A DNA stretch of 64,000 bases from Dryomyza anilis (Eukaryota > Arthropoda > Insecta > Diptera > Dryomyzidae), in assembly GCA_951804985.1 (NCBI GenBank), contig OX638131.1, positions 86,626,349 to 86,690,348 on the forward strand. The letters are read 5' to 3'. Every line of letters begins with the position of its first letter. The stretch's first letter is position 1. The translations under genes were made by a program, and so were the position numbers. Below, piece after piece: positions 1 to 10,859 of the stretch. Under the pieces are notes generated by a model. It saw only the letters and a program-made list of their open reading frames with translations. It was not told the origin of the DNA and searched no databases.

Positions 1-647
1 AACCGATATTCCAAAGGGTTTCAGTCCCTGTTATAATATATAAACGTAAAATGAAATGAAAATTAAGCTCAGTTATTAATTAGAGTAGTCCAGTGGTTAC
101 CAGGATATACAGATTATGATCATCTTTCGCAACGGGAGATATTGTCTCTTCGTTGGAGTACTCAGATGTATGTAAACTTCACTGTATCGTCTTTTTGTAT
201 GATACTATAAGTCGGTTTGCTGTGTTTTTATATATTTCAGCATAAAGTAAACGAAGCAGTTTAAACAATATTAATTACGGTTGGAAGAGTAAAAGAGTAT
301 TATGGTGTTTTATGAGGTGTTTTCATAAAAGTTAGCGGTTCAAAAATCCGCCTATTTTTAATACCAGATTGCCAAGGTATAGAAATATGCTATGTTTTTA
401 GTTTCTTCTTTTTTTGGTTTTCAAGTAATCGTAATTTCGAAAGACACTCTGACAGATATCTCTAAATCGACGATGGAGTTAAAATTTTATTTAAAATATA
501 TTTTAAAAAATAAAAATATATTTATATTGGTCAGAATGACCAAAGTCAAAAATTTAAATTAGTTTTTATACCCTACATTAAAAGTGAAAGGGTATACACT
601 TTTAATGAAGGATATAAAAAATAATTTAAATTTAAAATCAAGAGATC
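1..647. other. unassigned AT-rich DNA
   Basis: No ORF or known repeat was recognised. TATACCCT at 570-577 and an inverted GGGTATACACTTTTAATG near 590-610 resemble the start of the dipteran repeat seen at 28.43 kb, but are too short to assign. Confidence 0.3.
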
Positions 648-712
648 GGTTTCAGCAGTTCAGTGTTATGCGCACTGTACTTGCATTCTAAAGATTTCGG
701 GTTCTGTACCGA
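648..712 (+). repeat. degenerate head of SINE-2 (tRNA-derived)
   Basis: The segment CAGCAGTTCAGTGTTATGCG, then ACTTGCATTCTAAAG and a decayed TTCGGGTTCTGTACC, aligns with the tRNA-like head of the SINE at 52182-52389 (CAGCAGTCCAGAGGTAGCGC, ACTTGCATTCTGAAG, GGGTTCGAATCCC). It is an old, truncated copy. Confidence 0.6.
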
Positions 713-1069
713 CGCACAGTGGGGCAGCGAATACCAAAATTTGCTGAAAACCTCAAAAAACAAATTGACCGCAGAAATCAATTTTTTTCTTCATTGTATA
801 TTAAAATTAATTGCCTATAATCTGGCATCACTCAATTAATGTCATTCAACTTTTTTCTAAACTTTCGCAAACACAGTAAATTTTCGCAACAATTGCAAGA
901 AAAAATATTGTTAAATCGGTGATCAATTTTTTGAAACGTTTATTTTAAAAACAATGAAAACTTTTTTTTGTAATGTATCCAACGACATCTGGTATTTATA
1001 AAGTTTAAAAAAATTATTGTTTTGGATTTTTTTTCAATTTAATTAAATTTTACTGTTTTTAGCATTTTA

Positions 1070-2096
1070 CACAGAAAAAAAACTTTACATCGTATTGATG
1101 AATTCCGTTCTTCAAACCATGATTCATTGTATTGAAGAGCCATTCATAATATTAATGACTAACGCCATCAATGTCATGAATGCTATCATAAATATGAATA
1201 ACGCTTGGTAACTGTCGAAAAAGTGTTCTTCAATATGATGAACTGAATGTGAAGAATACGTTTCATCATATTAATGAACCAAAATATAAAATACAACATA
1301 TATGTTCATCATATTGAAGAACGCTGTTCATTAAATCAAATTTCTTTCAAAATATATTTTTTTTCGTTCATTTTTTGCCGTACTTCTCAGTTCTCAAGTA
1401 GTTCTTGTATGAGATTGCTTATAGAATGCTTGCTCGACATGCATAAATTAGTAAAATGTTTTATAATATATTAATTGTTCTTGTTTTACGACCTCTTTTG
1501 ATTATTTAAAGATATTGTCTTAACGTGCTCAAGGTCCAGTCGGTACAAATTGGGTGTTTTGCATTGAGTGGCAGATCGTTCATATCGTATATATTTATTA
1601 TAATTACAACTTTTCATTAATAAATTTTTGAAGTTGTTTGTTTCTATTCGACCTTAAAATAGCGTAATGCAAAAAGTAATTTGTCGGGCTCTAGGTCTAC
1701 CAAATTGACAATCAACAGCTGTACGGTCGGCCAACAAGTTTTTGTTGATTTTTCAATTACTGTTGTTGTTTTTTGAACCAGTGAAAAATACATCTTGGTA
1801 GACCTAGAGCCCGACAAATTAGTTTTTGCATTAAAATATATTTTTTTGTTTTTTGGAATTGTTTTTTTTTTTCAAATTTTTCAAATTTTTTTTTTTTTTT
1901 TTTTTTTGGAAACAATATTATGAACAAATTCATCAATATGACAATTCAAATTCATTGTATTGAATATTTTGTTCATATATATAATGAATACATTAATTAA
2001 TATGTCATTTAATGAACGGTGGTATCACTACGATGAATTTGGTAGTTGGTGAAAAAATTCATAATATTTATGAATAAATTCATATTTAAGAATTTT
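1070..2096 (+). mobile_element. repeat family A, copy 1 (TIR element, right end cut off)
   Basis: It starts with ACACAGAAAAAAA-CTTTACATCG, the same end as copy 2 in reverse at 33286. The body is full of short inverted words such as TTCATCAATATGATGAA and ATGAACAAATTCATCAATATG. MITE N is inserted at 1665-1834, and the right end is cut by foldback O at 2097. No transposase was found in any of the four copies, so it is non-autonomous. Confidence 0.7.
1665..1834. mobile_element. MITE N, copy 1 (~170 bp, ~40-bp TIRs)
   Basis: The left arm TAATGCAAAAAGTAATTTG, then TCGGGCTCTAGGTCTACCAA, is repeated inverted on the right as TTGGTAGACCTAGAGCCCGA and CAAATTAGTTTTTGCATTA. The middle is non-coding. A half copy is at 30102. 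Confidence 0.8.
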
Positions 2097-3328
2097 TTCC
2101 ACACCAAATCGACCAAAAAAAGTAAAATTTGAGATTTTACCTTTTGGATTTCAATAAAATTTGACCAACTGATAAAGGGTATCCAGATATGTACAGACCA
2201 ATTTTTTTTATTTTTTCGCCCACTACTTCCAGAGTTGCAGTGGCTCAAAGATACAAAAAATGGGCCAAAAATCACTTTTGTATGGTTGTTTATATTTGAA
2301 TATCTCTTAGAAATGCTAGAAACTCCGCAGATGGCTCGTTTTAAAGCTAATAGAACTGGCTCTGAGAAATTAGTTGAGAATTAAGTTGTAACTTCTAAAC
2401 GTGAACATGTGGTCCGTGGTCATTATCCTTGCACTTCAAAATTGATGTGCTTAAAAAGGACCCTTTTTTCTGAAAAAAATCCTTAGTTCTCGTCAATTTC
2501 TTATGAATGTTCTTGCAAAATTTCAAGATGGTTTATTCACGGCATCATATTTTAAAAAATAATTTTCTAAATTGTTATTTATTTTTTATATAGAAAAACA
2601 AATTCTACAGTAAAAGTTGTAATAATTCCTGAATATATATGTAACACTGATTTCTAAAATGAAGTCAGTTTTTTCATATTCAATCTAGTTTTTGAGATAT
2701 TAATTTTGTCATATAGTTTTTACGATTTTCGAAAAATGTTATATATCTCAATAACTAGAGACAATTTGATGAAACTGACGCCATTTTCGAAATCACAGTT
2801 ACAAAATCATTGAAAAATTATTGCAAATTTTACTTTTGAAAAAAAAAAAATTTTTTTTTCAATATAAAAAATATGTAAAAATTTAAAAAATTATTTTTTA
2901 AAATATGATGCCATCAAAATACCATCTTGAAATTTGGCATTAACACTTATATTAAATCAACCAAAATATGTGATTTTTTTCAGAATTGTAAAAAGGGACA
3001 TCCATTTTGAAGTGCATGAGCTATTACCACGTGACACATGTTCAAGTTTAGAAGTTACAACTTAATTGCTTGTTCTATTAGCTTTAAAATGAGCCATCAA
3101 CGGAGTTGCTGGTATTTCAACTTTAGGAGATATTGAAATATGAACAACCATATAAAAGTGATTTTTGGCCCATTTTTTGGAAATTTGAATCACTGTATCT
3201 CTGGAAATAGTGGGCGAAAAAATAAAATAAAAATTGATCAATGCATATTTGATACCCTTTATCAGCTGTGCAAATTTCATTGAAATCGAAGAAAATGAGT
3301 TCCAACCGCAGGTCGATTTGGTGTGGAA
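2097..3328. mobile_element. foldback element O (1.23 kb, ~600-bp arms)
   Basis: The left end TTCCACACCAAATCGACC is matched by GGTCGATTTGGTGTGGAA at 3311-3328. The match continues inwards on both sides (for example TTAGAAGTTACAACTTAA against TTAAGTTGTAACTTCTAA) to a centre near 2710. Arms are imperfect. It lies inside or at the edge of family-A copy 1. Transcription across it would give a long hairpin. Confidence 0.8.
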
Positions 3329-3850
3329 TGGCCCGTATATAATTTAGAATACCATCTATACAATATAAACACACACCCTCCAAAGCATTACATGTTTATA
3401 GTAACTCCACCTTAGAATGAACCATATTTTTAAGAATCCTGATGATTAATTATCTTTTTTTTCAATACCTCATAAAACTCGCAACCATTTTTAAATTATT
3501 ACAAAAGATTAATTTGCACATTGTTCCGCAGCAATCAATTAATGGTGACTGATGGCTGTGAAACGAGTAAAACCAACCCTTATATATTGAAACGATCTAT
3601 AGTGTGTTTGTAGCTCCTCCCTTAAAAAGATCAATTAAAAATTTTTAATGTTCGGTTGAGTCATACGTCATTTCAGTTATTTAAAATTTAATAAAAATTC
3701 GGGCAAATTAAGTGTTGATCAATTTTTAAAATGTTAAATAAATTTATATATTTAAGTAGTATGGAGAAGACATCTGGAATTCGATTTAAAACCAAATAAG
3801 AAGAATTTGTTGTCGATTTAGTTCAAACTTTTCTATTTATTAAAATGTAG
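3329..3850. other. unassigned AT-rich DNA
   Basis: No ORF, repeat family or regulatory motif was recognised with confidence between foldback O and the first SINE-1. Confidence 0.3.
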
Positions 3851-3864
3851 TAAAGCATTTATTG

Positions 3865-4182
3865 TGTAGCCGAGGTAGCTCAGTGGTTAGTGCGTTGGAC
3901 TGCGAGCCGAAAGGTCCCCGGTTCAAGCCTGGACTGGGGCTAACAACATCTTTTCATAGAAACATTTTTCTATACCGCGCTACCTCTCGGCAGTAAATGG
4001 GAAACCTCCGAGAGTAAAACCATTGCCTATGAAAAGGTCTCACCCGCCGTTCGGATTCGGAAATAAACTGTAGGTCCCACCACTTTGAGTACAAATATAA
4101 CACGCACAGCTCAAAATGGTGAGAGAGCTCGGCCGAAGTTCTATACAGGACTGTAGCGCCAAACTATTATTATTATTATTAT
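3865..4182 (+). mobile_element. SINE-1, copy a (full length, with target-site duplication)
   Basis: The tRNA-like head carries an A box (TAGCTCAGTGGTTAG, 3876-3890) and a B box (GGTTCAAGCCT, 3920-3930) for RNA polymerase III. A ~220-bp body and an (ATT)n tail follow. The element is flanked by a 14-bp direct repeat, TAAAGCATTTATTG at 3851-3864 and TAAAGCGTTTATTG at 4183-4196 (one mismatch), as expected for LINE-driven insertion. The head does not fold as a convincing functional tRNA. Confidence 0.88.
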
Positions 4183-4204
4183 TAAAGCGTTTATTGATTT
4201 TGAT

Positions 4205-4882
4205 GGGCAATAAACTCGTTTTTTAAATGGAATTTCTCCGAGAGTACACACCCTCCCTGAAAATCTATCAGTCCTCCATTCGAATGCGGTATTAAACAGT
4301 AGGTCCCACCACTTGAAGTACAAATATAACACGCACAGCTCAAGTGGTGAGAGAGCTTAGTCAAAGTTTGGCATTGTCGAGGTAGTTTTAAAACAATTTC
4401 TCGACATATTTCAAACAGACAAAGACGGAGTTTGTATCCAAAGCTGTCTGTTTTCTTCCCGTTCCCCAAGTATGCCGTGAATCGGCCATATAAATTCCAC
4501 AAACATTTACAAACTGCTATACACTTCCATAATATTCTATTTATCTGTGCGTTTGCCAGAAATATGCCCGAAATATTCCAGAAAAATGCCAACAATTTTA
4601 TTTCGGGTTCCCAGACAAAATTTTTGGCAGGCTCAAGACAGCATTTTGTCAGCATATTTTAAACAGACAAAGGCAGAGTTTGTATCACAAGTTGTCTGTT
4701 TTCTGTCAGTTGCCAAAACATGCCGTGAATCTGCTATTAAAATTACAAAAAATGTACAACCTGCTATACACTTCCCAAAATATTATATTTATCTGTGCGT
4801 TTGTCGGAAAAATGTCCGAATTATACCAGAAAAATGCCAACAATTTTGTCTCGGGTTGTAGCGCCAAACTATTATTATTATG
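4205..4882 (+). mobile_element. diverged SINE-1 copy b with an internal tandem-repeat insertion
   Basis: 4210-4368 resembles the SINE-1 body (CTCCGAGAGTA, AGTAGGTCCCACCACTT, AACACGCACAGCTCAA). The 3' end GTAGCGCCAAACTATTATT appears only at 4859-4877. About 490 bp of tandemly repeated DNA separates them. Confidence 0.65.
4418..4857 (+). repeat. two-copy tandem repeat (~245 bp unit)
   Basis: The segment from AACAGACAAAGACGGAGTTT (4417) to the CAACAATTTTATTTCGGG region recurs from AACAGACAAAGGCAGAGTTT (4663) to CAACAATTTTGTCTCGGG (4839-4856). Shared words include TGCCGTGAATC, CTGCTATACACTTCC and ATTTATCTGTGCGTTTG. Copies differ by small changes and a deletion in the second. Confidence 0.8.
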
Positions 4883-4884
4883 GT

Positions 4885-5559
4885 AGATGTTAGCCCCGAT
4901 GTCCCGTTTGTTTTTGGTTTACCGTAAATGTATTTCAGTAAAACATACATATTTCAACTCAAAAAAGTTGTACGTTCTTGGTTTTTGTAAATAATTTAAA
5001 TTATTATCTCTTTATCTATCGATTTGCAGCCCTTAAAAGGGCTTGGTGTTTTTTTTGTTGTATAATTTTTTTTTTCTTTTTTATCTTTTCAATTTTAATT
5101 TTATATCATTTTTATTTATGTTGATGTTTTAATCAACGTGATCTAATTTGTCAGCAAATTCCAAATGGATGTAAATGTATTCACAGTTAGTTCGATACAC
5201 GGTGCGCATAACCTGGAGGGATGTCCAGAGGTATCTTCAGTATTTTTGGAAGATAACTTCATGGCCTTTGTTACTGTTTGGGATACCTGGAAAGAGACAA
5301 AATATAAAAATAAGTTATTTATTTAATACCGAATATTTGTTGATTTGAAACATCTTAGAAATGATCTTAAACATCTTAGAATATATAAATGACTTGATAA
5401 TTACCTTTAATTGTTTGCGCAGCTAATATCCTAGGGTTCGAAACTTCTGTTGGTTATAATCAAGCTTGTGTTAAGCGGTTCTTTATGTTTTCAAATAATT
5501 TTTTATTCAACAGTTTATTTTTATAATTTTGGTTTTTATTATTATTTTTTTTTTTTGTA
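4885..5559. other. tsh 3' flank
   Basis: AT-rich DNA with T runs at 5050-5080 and 5545-5555. Several TTTATT words (AATAAA on the tsh strand) could be distal poly(A) signals. No ORF of interest and no repeat family recognised. Confidence 0.4.
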
Positions 5560-6163
5560 GTTTTCCCATAGATTTTGGGTCATTAGTATGAGTTTGAGCT
5601 CTCTCGTTTATTAATCTGTCTCGTTGATTGAGCTCTCTCGATTATTGATCTTACTCGATAATAGTTCTATCTCGATTGTAGATCACTCTTTCTCTCCGTC
5701 TCTTTCGATTATTGATCTATATCGATCAGAGTCTAAGCGAAGCGGGATCGGATAAAATCGCACTCTTTATGGAGGGATCTGACAGCAATACGGTCTTGGT
5801 CCTCTACTTTCATGCACGTGCTCCGAATTAATTTCAGATATTCCTGTTGAGGCAGCCATTCTACGGCGAACGCAAATCGTGCATGACGACGACGACGACA
5901 GCGAAACAAACGACGACGACGACGACAACGGGGACGACGCCGACTTTGACTGGAACGACGCCGCCGATGACGATCGGAAGAGCACACGCGCTTGGACATC
6001 AAACGATGTACGGCGACTTGGCGCTATTTCGATAGCAACCGAAATAAACACCGTGTCACTCTCACTCTCCTCTCTCACACGTGTTATCCGAAGTAATGAC
6101 AAACAAAAAAATTGGTTGATCGTTTGTTGTTTCGAAACAAAATATAAAAATGTGGTTGTTGGC
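5560..6163 (-). other. tsh: tsh 3' UTR (proximal part)
   Basis: Sequence directly after the tsh stop codon is richer in GC than the flank, up to about 5560. It contains a (GAC)n-like run at 5885-5960 (GTC on the transcript) and four or five degenerate copies of a ~30-bp unit, CTCTCGATTATTGATCT-like, at 5590-5725. AATAAA on the transcript strand is present at 5612-5607 and 5540-5535 among others, so the cleavage site cannot be fixed. Short ORFs here on both strands come from the GAC repeat and are not taken as genes. Confidence 0.6.
5590..5725 (-). repeat. degenerate ~30-bp tandem repeat in the tsh 3' UTR
   Basis: The unit GAGCTCTCTCG-ATTATTGATCT recurs at about 5597, 5630, 5660 and 5705 with changes. 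On the tsh transcript strand it reads as AGATCAATAATCGAGAGAGC-like words. It could be a decayed minisatellite or a set of RNA-binding sites. Confidence 0.55.
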
Positions 6164-9100
6164 TTAGGCGGTTTTCTCTTTTTTGACGCAGAATTGACGT
6201 AGAGCGGCTAATGAGTTGCTGGTGCTGAGATTCTCGGGAGAATCGGATTTATGACCGCCAACCGAGGGCGCCAGTGTCGCGGATGACATTGGCGGTTGTG
6301 CACGATTGCTGGAGGCCGACGTCGAGCTGCCCAATGAATCGAACATTGAAGAGAGCGCATTCAATGAATCGCTGGGGTATTTCTTCTCTCCATCGTACGA
6401 CTTGATGCTGGATGCAGGTGACTTTGGTGTTGCCGAACGCATGCTGTCGGTGGGGCTGCGCGGTGGTAAAGCTGCAGCGGTGACAACGGCAGCCGGTGGT
6501 GACATGCTACGCTCCTTGGAATTGTTATTGTTGTTATTATTGTTGTTGTTGTTATGGGCATAATCACTGCCATTTGGCGTCTTGCGTAGCTGCTCTGGTG
6601 TGGGACTCTTGTTTAAGCCGTGCTCTTTCTGCAGTTCCTGGTCTTCCTCCTCCTCCAGCTCAGACTTGATCTCCATTTTGATTTGTGGCGATGCTGCTAC
6701 AGCCTCTATTGAGGCGGCACTCTTCTCGATTTCTGGCTCTTTCTTGATAGCCGCCAACGGTGATTGTTGTGTCTCGCGTTGAATCGGCTTTTCCGGCGTT
6801 GGCGCATCCATTTTGCGCTGTGCCTCCAGATGGTTATCGACACTGCACTCACTGCCGCTGCGTTCGCTGCTCGTGTAGCGATAGTGCTGATAATACGGAT
6901 CGGAAGTATCCATAAGTGGTTTGTTGTAATCGACAGTCTCATCGATGCCCAGCCGTTTTAAAATGCTCGAGGCAACGGGCGAGGTATTTTTATTCGAAGA
7001 GTTTGAAGGACTAGCCGCTGGCAGACTTGCATGACGCGGCGGTGGCGTATCAAAACTGGTGGTAAACATCTGCTCAATGGCACTGAGTACGGATGAGGAA
7101 CCAGCGTTTGCAGTGCCGCCGCTGGCATTCGACTTATTTGCACCATTCTTGGGTGACTCTAATTCCGGCGACTTGGTCTTTGCTAATAGATTAGCAGTGC
7201 TCAGATTCTGCTTAGCCGTCTCTTCGGCTGACTTAACGCCCGAAATGTATTGGCGCATGCGCTCGGCAAACATGGCTGCCTCCAGTTTCTCACCGCTAGT
7301 ACCCGTGCCCTCCTGCGACATGCGTTTGGCGCTCTCAAAGGTACGCTGCATCTTCGCCTCCATACTCTGGTCTTCTGCAACCTGCTGGGCTCCCTTCATC
7401 TCGAGCAACTTGCGCACTGGCAGCGATTTCTCGCGTTTCTTCGGTGCTGGACGCTTGCGGTTCCCTGCATTACCCATGGACTGCATCAGCGGTTCGGCAT
7501 AGTGATTATTCTTGGCCATGTGATTGCTGAGATCGCCAAGCGAATTAAATGCCTTATCGCAAACTTTGCACGTGAGCACAGCGCTAAGTGTGCGAATCTC
7601 TTCGGAGCTCATGCTGTTCTGATGACCACCATCCTTTGAGTCATTTGCTGAGGACTTCATAGAGATCGTTTGTTCTTGCGAGAGAATGTTTGTGTAATGT
7701 TGTGTCTCCTGCATGTGCTTCGTCATGTCACCTAGCGAACGGAAGCTCTCGCCGCAACGCATGCACTTCAGAATCTGCATTGCCTGTTCGACGCCCTTGC
7801 CGAGCCAAACGTTCTGACCGCGCACAAGTTTGCGAGGCAGCGGCGTTGGTTGATCACCGCGAAACTGAAAAGCGTTCTTAGCGGCAGCAGATGGACCGTT
7901 ATTGCCACCCGATTTACGCGGATTGTGATGGGCGGAGGACTGAGCGTGCGGCGACTGATGTTGCTGCTGGTGCTGTGACTGATGTTGGTGCTGTTGTTGA
8001 TGATGTTGCTGCTGCTGTTGGCGATCGTTGTTCTGATTTGGCAAATTGCCAAATGGTGGCACATTAACGCCACAGTGTTTACTGTCCTTCATGTGAGTTG
8101 TGAGCGCCTCCAGAGTAGAGAAGCTCTGTTTGCACCAGACACAGCGAAAGACGGAGCTGGCGACACCCTTGTTCTGCCAGTGCGACTGCCAAATGTTATG
8201 ACGTGCCTTGGACATGCCCTCCGTGGAGGGAGATAGCGTGTTATTGGTATTGCCGGAGCCACCGGTTGTTTGTGCGGCTGGTGGTGGCACCGAAACGGGT
8301 AACGGCGCTGGTGCCGCTGCCGAACGTGCAGATTTCTCCTTACGTGGACCCTTTACAATGTCGGACATCTTCTCGAGCGGATCGACAACAAGATCACTTT
8401 TGCCATTCCAATCGGGAAACTGACCCGTGCGAAAGATATTGGCAGCGGCGACAGCAGCCAGATACGGATTTACGGACTGCAGCATTTGCGATGGTGGTGG
8501 CTGTGCTGCGGCGGTGGCAGCAACTGGAGAACTAATTGTTGGCGATGGTGGACTTTCAGCGCTCTTGAAAATTTTCTTCATTTGTTGCTGTTGTTGATGG
8601 TGATGATGATGTTGTTGCTGCTGATGATGTTGTTGCTGCTGATGCGTTGAGTCTGGTTCATTGTCTGACTCCGCTGAACGTTTGCGAGTACCCACCGACA
8701 AATCCAAAGGATTATTAGAATCCATTGGCTCATCATCATCTTCGTCATCTTCTTGCTCATCCTCTTCGGAGGCTGCAGGTTCTGCGGATGTAGCGCGGCC
8801 AAAAAGATGCGTGCGAAAATCAAGTGCTTCGGAATTGTTACTCGAAGCATTGGGCGATGCCTGCTGCGGTGGTAGCTTAAAGTGTGCTGGCGCTTCGGTG
8901 GGCATTGGTAGCGGTAGACGTGGTGCGCCGCCAGCGGCATGTGCTGCACCGCCACCTAGTGGAAAACCGTATTGTTGCGCTGCAGCGGCGACCATATGCA
9001 GATATGCCTCCATGGAGGGTGGTGCTTGTCCGCCGCCCATATTCTGTGGCATGGCAGGGAATTGTGCAGACTGATGATGTTGCTGGTGATGATGGTGATT

Positions 9101-9278
9101 GTGGTGATGGGAGGCGGGCAGCGGTAGCATACCGGCGGGTCCTAGCAGACCGGAATTGTTGTGATTATTGCTGTTGTTGTTGGCATTGCCATTCTCCGAA
9201 GAGTTGGAATCGTGCGAGGGGCAACGTTCGCTGGAGTTGGCCGACTCCGTGGAGCGGGGTCGTGCTGAGGGCAGGGCG
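6164..9278 (-). CDS. tsh: teashirt, coding exon 2 (residues 18-1055), C2H2 zinc-finger transcription factor
   Basis: The exon starts after the acceptor TTTGCAG (splice at 9279/9278) and ends at TAA (6166-6164). The frame stays open upstream to 9385, but those 36 codons are intronic, so the Met there is not the start. In the joined 1055-residue protein: His-rich stretch 75-87; conserved segment SMEAYLHMVAAAAQQYGFPL 106-125; acidic run 189-204; PLDLS 208-212, the CtBP co-repressor binding motif; Gln/His tract 231-250; three C2H2 fingers, all C-x2-C-x12-H-x5-H, at 397-419, 523-545 and 588-610; a second Gln/His tract 438-462; basic RKRPAPKKREK 625-635, a likely nuclear signal; Asn run 927-937; and the family C-terminus ending RQFCVKKEKTA. 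The wide finger spacing is diagnostic of Teashirt/Tiptop. Three fingers and the N- and C-terminal motifs fit Teashirt rather than four-finger Tiptop. The Drosophila protein is about 950 residues; the extra length here is mostly low-complexity tracts. Flies outside drosophilids may have a single tsh/tio gene, so one-to-one orthology needs a tree. Confidence 0.97.
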
Positions 9279-10635
9279 CTGCAAAGAGATGAAATAAGAA
9301 AAGAAATGAGTAAATTGTTTTGAGAAATGGGAAAACTTAATGGAAATGATATGAGAAATAAAGAATCTTTAGAAAACCTTCTCATATACTAAGCAAGATT
9401 TCTTGTAATGGAAATGACACCGAGTCAACAATAAGTATTAATCTCCTAATTGGTTAATCGATACTCGAGAAGTGCAATCGTTAGTTTGGGTATGTGAACT
9501 GTATTAAATTAAAATATTGATTTGCCGTCGGCTTTTCAACTTGACTGCCACAGACCATTGAAAGCATTGAGATCGATAGCGAATGGCTTTACTGAGACAA
9601 GTAATCAATGTATTATCCGTTGCTCTGTTAAAAATACCCTGATATTTTCCATAAATTAATTGCTTTAAAGTGAACGAGAGCCAGTTTATCAATAAATCTT
9701 GTCAACTTTCATTAACAAATAACAGCAATTAATTGCTTGTTAACTATTTTTACTGTTGTTTTAAAATAAAGGGCATATAAAACAAATTCCAATGGTATTA
9801 AAGCAAAAGCGATCAGTAGTTAAGTTGTAAAGAAATGATAAAATATGTCTTTCTCCTCACTTAAGCTAAACAGACTTAGTAATGACTAAGAAGATCTGTG
9901 TAGAACATGTTAAATAAAAAACTGTAACTGCAATTTATTCAGTTAATAACTGAAAAAAAAACACGTTCGATAAATCAAGATTTAAAAGTAGTTCAAACTT
10001 CGTATAATGCGTCAGACTACATTATATGTTATGTTATCTTGTAAATCGACTAGGGTTTAATTAAATAATAAAGTGCATAGATTATGATATATATCAATTT
10101 GCGAAGTTGAGCAATTTACGAACTAACTAAGAGTTAGTAGTTGATCTACAACTTGTGATGTCAATCAATGTAAGAAAAACCAATACTTAGCTATTTTAAT
10201 ATAGGCAAATTTATGATTTCCGGCCATATCATGAAGCAAAAACAAAAAAATCGAACACAATACTAGTGACAATGTGCTAAATACAAGTTTTTGAAGCTGT
10301 ATAAAAAGTTGAGTCAACGAATAAATAATAAAATATAAATTTTAAGTAATTTAAATGCAAAGTAGTAAATTTTAAAAGGTTTTTTATGCGTTTTTTATGC
10401 GTTTTTTATGACTTACTGTTTAAAATATGCTGTTAAAAATAAATGTATCTGGTTTCAAAAAACCATATATGTCCTAAAGAAACAGAAGTACCATCTTACG
10501 GACATTTCTTTCCCGACAATTCTATATACGGGCATTTTTTACCCCGGAAATTATGCGCGAAGACAATTCTACCACAGGAAATTTACTCCTGAGATGTCAT
10601 TTTGAATGTTATATGTCAAAAATGTATTATTTAAT

Positions 10636-10857
10636 ACACCCAGAAAAAAATTCCCTCAAATCCCATTAAAATTGGTCAATAGGACAATTATTGATTTAAT
10701 AGTATACAAAAAATAAAAAAAATCATATAAACTCAATGGCAATGTCATGGTATTTTCAAGTATTTAATGGTATTTTCCGATTAAAATAGTAATTTATCCT
10801 ATTGAATATTTTTAATAGTAAAAAACTATTATTTATATAGTATTTTTTTCTGGGTGT
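10636..10857 (+). mobile_element. MITE D, copy 1 (~220 bp)
   Basis: Terminal inverted repeats ACACCCAGAAAAAAA and TTTTTTCTGGGTGT enclose a non-coding body (CCCATTAAAATTGGTCAATA, ATTGATTTAATAGTATAC). The same body is found at 16366, 16963 and 29465, which defines the family and its ends. Confidence 0.88.
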
Positions 10858-10859
10858 AC

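Noticed and set aside
90..125. TAGTCCAGTGGTTACCAGGA resembling a tRNA D-arm
   Set aside because: No matching B box or acceptor stem within tRNA distance.
3865..3945. Possible tRNA gene with good A and B boxes
   Set aside because: It is the head of a dispersed SINE with a body, a tail and target duplications, repeated at three other places; the anticodon arm is poor.
5733..6202. Asp- and Ser/Arg-rich open frames on both strands just after tsh
   Set aside because: They arise from a GAC triplet repeat read in different frames, overlap each other and the tsh 3' UTR, and show no domain.
6306..9297. Many 60-147-residue open frames inside the tsh exon on both strands
   Set aside because: Shadows of the real tsh frame, caused by its GC content and CAG/CAC triplet runs.
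9279..9385. Upstream extension of the tsh open frame with Met at 9385
   Set aside because: The 36 codons are unlike any Teashirt sequence, follow intron-type composition, and are separated from the true frame by a consensus acceptor that joins exactly to the micro-exon.
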